From: a virus
DNA: 25,918 nucleotides
Reading direction: 5' to 3' (one strand)
IMG/VR virus record: IMGVR_UViG_3300008952_000267
Location: 1-25,918 of that record
Shown: positions 23,567 to 25,918 of the stretch, piece after piece
Layout of the letters: each line of letters begins with the position of its first letter
Position numbering within the stretch: the first letter of the stretch is position 1
Notes under the pieces: model-generated
Seen by the model: the letters and a program-made list of their open reading frames with translations, nothing else
Told to the model about the DNA's origin: nothing
Databases searched by the model: none
Translations under genes and position numbers: made by a program

Positions 23567-23975
23567 TAATCGCGGCGGTTTAGCGTCATTTGTTTCCCTT
23601 GGTTATTGCTGGAAACGGTATATTGATGCTTAACATTCGTTTTTGCAAGCAATTTTTTAGGGGACATGGGCCATATCCCTGTAACGGCTATGAACGCTTG
23701 ACACTCAACCCCAGAAAGAGTACCTTTTAATGGCCCGGGACGCATGGTGAGAGGGGCCGCTGGTCACCCGACTCTTGATCCCAGAAAGCCAGTAAAAGAC
23801 GTTAGGTGAGCCGTGGCGACCTCTGAGACGGGATAAACGCCGCAATGGTGATGCTTCCGAGAAATCGGCCATCGGGGCTGGCGCGGCCCTCCATATACCG
23901 GGAATCCGCGGGGCGATGACTGGCACGGCGATGCACCCATCACCAACGTCTCTGTGACCGCTATGGGAGTTAGTT
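23567..23975. other. Divergent intergenic region with structured block, no clear gene
   Basis: These roughly 410 bp between the repressor and the rightward replication gene hold no open frame I can defend. The first 110 bp are AT-rich and include GTATATTG (23618-23625), shared with the operator-like repeat near attP. From about 23745 the DNA is GC-rich and folds well as + strand RNA: TGGTGAT (23845-23851) can pair with ATCACCA (about 23938-23944), enclosing CCGA-GAAA-TCGG, a stem with a GNRA tetraloop. TCACC and GGTGA upstream can also pair. No Cro-like helix-turn-helix gene was found where lambda has one. I could not identify a convincing rightward promoter. Confidence 0.5.
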
Positions 23976-24590
23976 ATGCAAGTTGAAATGATTGACGCGG
24001 CAATCGATAAAAGCCTTCTGGCTGATCTGTTCGCGGTTTGGTGGGAAAAGTGGCCTGTCGGGCATAAGCAGGGGAAGTCGCAGGCTTGGGATGCTTGGCT
24101 AAAGGTTTTTTTAAAACGTAACCCCGGCGTCCTCCAGCACGACTGGAAAGACTACGCGACAAACGTCCTCGGCGCGGCGCTTGATAACCAGTGCCGTTAC
24201 CGCAAAGCCATATTCGACAAGTACCCCACGTCAGAAGATCGCAGGAGGGCTGATATTTTTGTCCCGCGCCTCCCAATGCCTGCCACATGGCTTAACAAGA
24301 GCCGCTGGGAGGACGCTGTGCCATCGCTCCCCGGGACGCTGGAAGACAAGGTTGCTGTCAGGATGCCCTGCAAGGATTGCGATGCAGACGCCGTGGTCTT
24401 GGTTGATGGCGAAGGATTCTGTGCTTGGCACTGGACAAAGCGCTTTAACCGGGAGCATCTCAAACTGATGGCCGAGTCTCTTAATAAGTTGGGCCTTGAT
24501 CGTAAAAAAAATGAATCTCAGGCGGCGTGGTCGGAGCGATGCCGGGAGTATGCGAGGAATAGCAAGTGGTCGAGCGTGATCCAATCTTAG
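23976..24590 (+). CDS. Phage replication-protein-like, with zinc-binding C-terminus
   Basis: A 204-residue protein. Residues 18-45 (LFAVWWEKWPVGHKQGKSQAWDAW) and PATWLNKSRWED (102-113) match the C-terminal domain of phage replication initiators (lambda O/DnaD-like organisers), which ends in a PATWLNQGRWEDE-type motif. The usual N-terminal winged-helix DNA-binding domain is absent. After it comes CKDCDADAV...GFCAWHW (C132, C135, C149, H152), a likely zinc knuckle, then a helical tail. GGGAG lies six bases before ATG 23976. It is first in the rightward operon, the place of lambda O. It may recruit a host helicase loader, but how it binds the origin is unclear. Confidence 0.7.
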   Translation: MQVEMIDAAIDKSLLADLFAVWWEKWPVGHKQGKSQAWDAWLKVFLKRNPGVLQHDWKDYATNVLGAALDNQCRYRKAIFDKYPTSEDRRRADIFVPRLPMPATWLNKSRWEDAVPSLPGTLEDKVAVRMPCKDCDADAVVLVDGEGFCAWHWTKRFNREHLKLMAESLNKLGLDRKKNESQAAWSERCREYARNSKWSSVIQS

Positions 24591-24772
24591 GAAAGTTGCT
24601 GGGCTACACGCCAAGCACTGAAGAGGAGCCAGAAGACTTAATGGTTCCCTTCAATAACAAACAAGAAAAATGGCAGTACATGAAATCCAAAGGGCTGGAT
24701 GAGGCTTTTTTGGCAATTAAGGAAGTTTTCCCCTGTTGCGGCGAACCCATCGTTTTCCGCAAGAGGAATTGA
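24566..24772 (+). CDS. Small hypothetical protein of the right operon
   Basis: A 68-residue protein starting with GTG at 24566, supported by GAGGA about eight bases upstream, and overlapping the replication-like gene by 25 bases. It has an acidic centre (EEEPEDLMVPF), a helical segment and a C-terminal FPCCGEPIVF that could be half of a zinc site. No family recognised. Confidence 0.55.
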   Translation: MVERDPILGKLLGYTPSTEEEPEDLMVPFNNKQEKWQYMKSKGLDEAFLAIKEVFPCCGEPIVFRKRN

Positions 24773-24777
24773 CCTAA

Positions 24778-24840
24778 CGCTGTAGAAAAAACTCGGCCCG
24801 TCGAGGCCAACAGCGTCTTTTGCCCCGGCATTTTCGGGGC
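24778..24840 (+). terminator. Tandem hairpins, possible terminator or attenuator
   Basis: CGCTGT (24778-24783) pairs with ACAGCG (24810-24815), with GGCC pairs inside, followed by TCTTTT. Immediately after, GCCCCG (24822-24827) pairs with CGGGGC (24835-24840), seven bases before the next ATG. The first hairpin has a terminator-like 3' end; the second could mask the next gene's start. Confidence 0.4.
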
Positions 24841-24846
24841 CACTTT

Positions 24847-25062
24847 ATGACAGAACCATCGACAAAAAGAGCAAAGCGTCTGGATTACGCACCCCAACGA
24901 GGACTTGTGATCGATGGGTTAAACGACTCGCCTTGTGAAAACCCCGACCGATGCCCGTACTGGGGTTTTTGTAGTGAACACAACACCGACTGCAATCGAT
25001 TCCGAGTGTGGACAAACCGAGGGAAAGATTCCGGCGAAGGAGACCGATTCCCAGATGTCTGA
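24847..25062 (+). CDS. Small Cys-rich, probably zinc-binding phage protein
   Basis: A 71-residue protein with cysteines spaced C-x5-C-x5-C-x6-C (from SPCENPDRCPYWGFCSEH to DCNRF), a pattern seen in small phage proteins of the nin-like region and consistent with one zinc ion. ATG 24847 is preferred; a TTG at 24820 would add nine residues that run through the hairpin. No good ribosome binding site is seen, and the hairpin at 24822-24840 lies just upstream. The coding DNA contains AAAACCCC/GGGGTTTTT (24938-24970), which could also act as a terminator. Function unknown. Confidence 0.55.
   Translation: MTEPSTKRAKRLDYAPQRGLVIDGLNDSPCENPDRCPYWGFCSEHNTDCNRFRVWTNRGKDSGEGDRFPDV
24938..24970 (+). other. 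Terminator-like hairpin inside a coding region
   Basis: AAAACCCC (24938-24945) pairs with GGGGTTTT (24962-24969), with one more T at 24970 and a 16-nt loop. The arms encode ENP and WGF of the Cys-rich protein. It looks like a terminator with a T tract, placed inside an early-operon gene. Confidence 0.4.
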
Positions 25063-25438
25063 TCTCGAAGAAAAGTTTCTTGAGCAAGTCAAAGTTGCTG
25101 GCTTCCCCACTCCTAAACGCGAATACAAGTTTCATGTGACCCGAAAGTGGCGCTTGGACTTTTACTGGGACGCAAAAGATACGCGCTCCTTTCCTGTTGC
25201 CGTGGAAGTCGAGGGAGGCACGTTCATGCGTGGAATGAATAGACACACCTCTGGAGTCGGGTTCCAGAAGGACTGCGAAAAATACAACGAAGTCGCCCTA
25301 GCAAGGATCGTCTTGCTAAGGGTGACCGGAACGCACGTCAAGGATGGACGTGCGCTTGATTGGCTAAGGAGAGCCGCATTATGGGAGATGGATTTACTAA
25401 CAGCCATGAGGCTATCGGATGGGCGCTTCGACGAGTAA
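25055..25438 (+). CDS. Restriction-endonuclease-fold (DUF559/Vsr-like) phage nuclease
   Basis: A 127-residue protein. REYKFHVTRKWRLDFYW (D35) followed by VAVEVEGG (E51, E53), then H64 and DCEKYNEVAL, follows the pattern of small PD-(D/E)XK-type phage endonucleases related to DUF559/Vsr-like proteins. Such enzymes are often encoded in the nin-like region and may act as Holliday-junction or nicking nucleases; activity and substrate are inferred. ATG 25055 was chosen because AAGGAG lies 12-13 bases upstream and the conserved region starts right after it. An open frame extends back to a GTG at 24935, but that part overlaps the Cys-rich gene. Confidence 0.7.
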   Translation: MSDLEEKFLEQVKVAGFPTPKREYKFHVTRKWRLDFYWDAKDTRSFPVAVEVEGGTFMRGMNRHTSGVGFQKDCEKYNEVALARIVLLRVTGTHVKDGRALDWLRRAALWEMDLLTAMRLSDGRFDE

Positions 25439-25890
25439 GAACCCCTATTTATGACCGCCCCAGTATCTGGGATTTGGGTCGCAAAACTTCTGGCCGGGAC
25501 TTTCTTCCCGGGTTAAACGAGTGGGACAAAGTGGCTGAGGCCGGGTTAATACTGAAAAACATGGAACGGCACTGCGCTAAACAGCATCAGGCTGTGATCC
25601 TGACCTACTTCACAGGTGGAACGGTCAGAGAGACAGGCGTCCTGATTGAGTACCTTGCAAAACATTTCGGACGGGACAAATGGTTTGTGATGGAAATCGT
25701 CCTGAACTGGGCTAAGGGAAAACGGATGCGGCACACCACAGAATGGTGGGCAAAAAAGTACGGCGTTAACCAGTCAACTATCACTCGCTGGACGCAGAAG
25801 GTCAAAGAGAAACTCGACGAGTTATTTGAGTATGGGATGAGTGTTGTTGACGATGCGCTCATCGCTTCAGGCCACATCGAACGCGCATAA
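25381..25890 (+). CDS. Helix-turn-helix protein in the position of a late regulator (Q-like)
   Basis: A 169-residue protein. Residues about 45-112 are helical (AGLILKNMERHC, then RDKWFVMEIVLNWAKGK). Residues 117-149 form a sigma-region-4-like helix-turn-helix (RHTTEWWAKKYGVNQSTITRWTQKVKEKLDEL). ATG 25381 has AAGGAG eight bases upstream; a TTG at 25360 is the longer option. It is last in the rightward operon, and an extended -10 promoter begins 15 bp after its stop. That arrangement is the same as lambda Q and pR', so a role as late-gene activator or antiterminator is likely though not shown. It overlaps the nuclease gene by 58 bases. Confidence 0.65.
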   Translation: MGDGFTNSHEAIGWALRRVRTPIYDRPSIWDLGRKTSGRDFLPGLNEWDKVAEAGLILKNMERHCAKQHQAVILTYFTGGTVRETGVLIEYLAKHFGRDKWFVMEIVLNWAKGKRMRHTTEWWAKKYGVNQSTITRWTQKVKEKLDELFEYGMSVVDDALIASGHIERA

Positions 25891-25904
25891 TTTGAACGCC
25901 CGTT

Positions 25905-25913
25905 TGGTATAAT
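25905..25913 (+). promoter_or_regulatory. Extended -10 promoter reading out of the window
   Basis: TGGTATAAT (TGnTATAAT) is a perfect extended -10 element; no good -35 is present at 17 bp, as is usual for this class. It follows the helix-turn-helix gene and points toward the genes beyond the window, where a late promoter like lambda pR' would lie. Confidence 0.6.
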
Positions 25914-25918
25914 TAATA

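Noticed and set aside
23705-23946. Two overlapping minus-strand frames of 60-73 codons between repressor and replication gene, plus short + frames
   Set aside because: Arg/Pro/Ser-rich composition, no ribosome binding sites, competing frames of equal length; the DNA looks more like structured RNA than coding sequence.
1-25918. Insertion sequence or transposon
   Set aside because: No transposase-like frame and no terminal inverted repeats with target duplications were seen; the only recombinase is the phage integrase.

Overview
The window reads as one continuous stretch of a temperate tailed bacteriophage genome with lambda-like gene order, most likely from a phage of Pseudomonadota. The host call rests on bacterial-type Shine-Dalgarno sites, on 37 nt matching the 5' half of a proteobacterial-type tRNA-Gln(CUG) gene at the attachment site, and on gene content (YqaJ exonuclease, ERF annealase, S24-like repressor). 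No capsid, portal, large terminase, holin or endolysin gene is inside the window, so it is only part of the genome. Phage genes lie on both sides of the attachment site, so this looks like attP in a free or circular phage genome rather than a prophage edge.

Region 1 (1-17336, + strand) is the end of a late operon. Genes are joined by ATGA/TAATG overlaps or tight spacing. First come virion-associated proteins: a proline-rich protein with a 12-bp minisatellite, a GNAT-fold protein, a membrane-anchored Ala-rich protein, a Pro/Gly/Met-tailed protein and a coiled-coil protein. Then comes a 10.8-kb gene for a 3605-residue polyvalent protein. It carries a ParB/sulfiredoxin-like domain, two zincin-type peptidase motifs and an LPD38-like C-terminus, with a recurrent EGPLFSL-like peptide between modules. 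It is followed by a lipoprotein with a C-terminal membrane segment (unimolecular-spanin candidate), a small conserved phage protein, a metallophosphoesterase, a small hypothetical protein and a small-terminase-like protein.

Region 2 (17333-18010) holds a small convergent gene, a palindrome-rich block with a minus-strand terminator, an operator-like inverted repeat, and attP. Region 3 (18011-22641, - strand) is the left early operon: integrase, excisionase-like protein, winged-helix protein, two small proteins (one with an SSB-type acidic tail), YqaJ exonuclease, ERF annealase, three small proteins and an HNH-type protein. A good promoter at 22784-22812 drives it, in the position of lambda pL.

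Region 4 (22831-23975) is the immunity region: a CI/LexA-like repressor ending in a strong terminator, then about 450 bp with no convincing Cro gene but with much predicted RNA structure. Region 5 (23976-25918, + strand) is the right early operon: a replication-protein-like gene, small genes, a PD-(D/E)XK-like nuclease and a helix-turn-helix protein in the place of lambda Q. An extended -10 promoter follows that gene, reading out of the window as lambda pR' does.

Most unusual points: the modular giant protein, with an AT-rich peptidase cassette between exact 15-bp repeats and terminator-like hairpins inside the reading frame; an attP that carries the 5' half of a tRNA gene behind its own possible promoter; and a repressor lacking the residues needed for self-cleavage.
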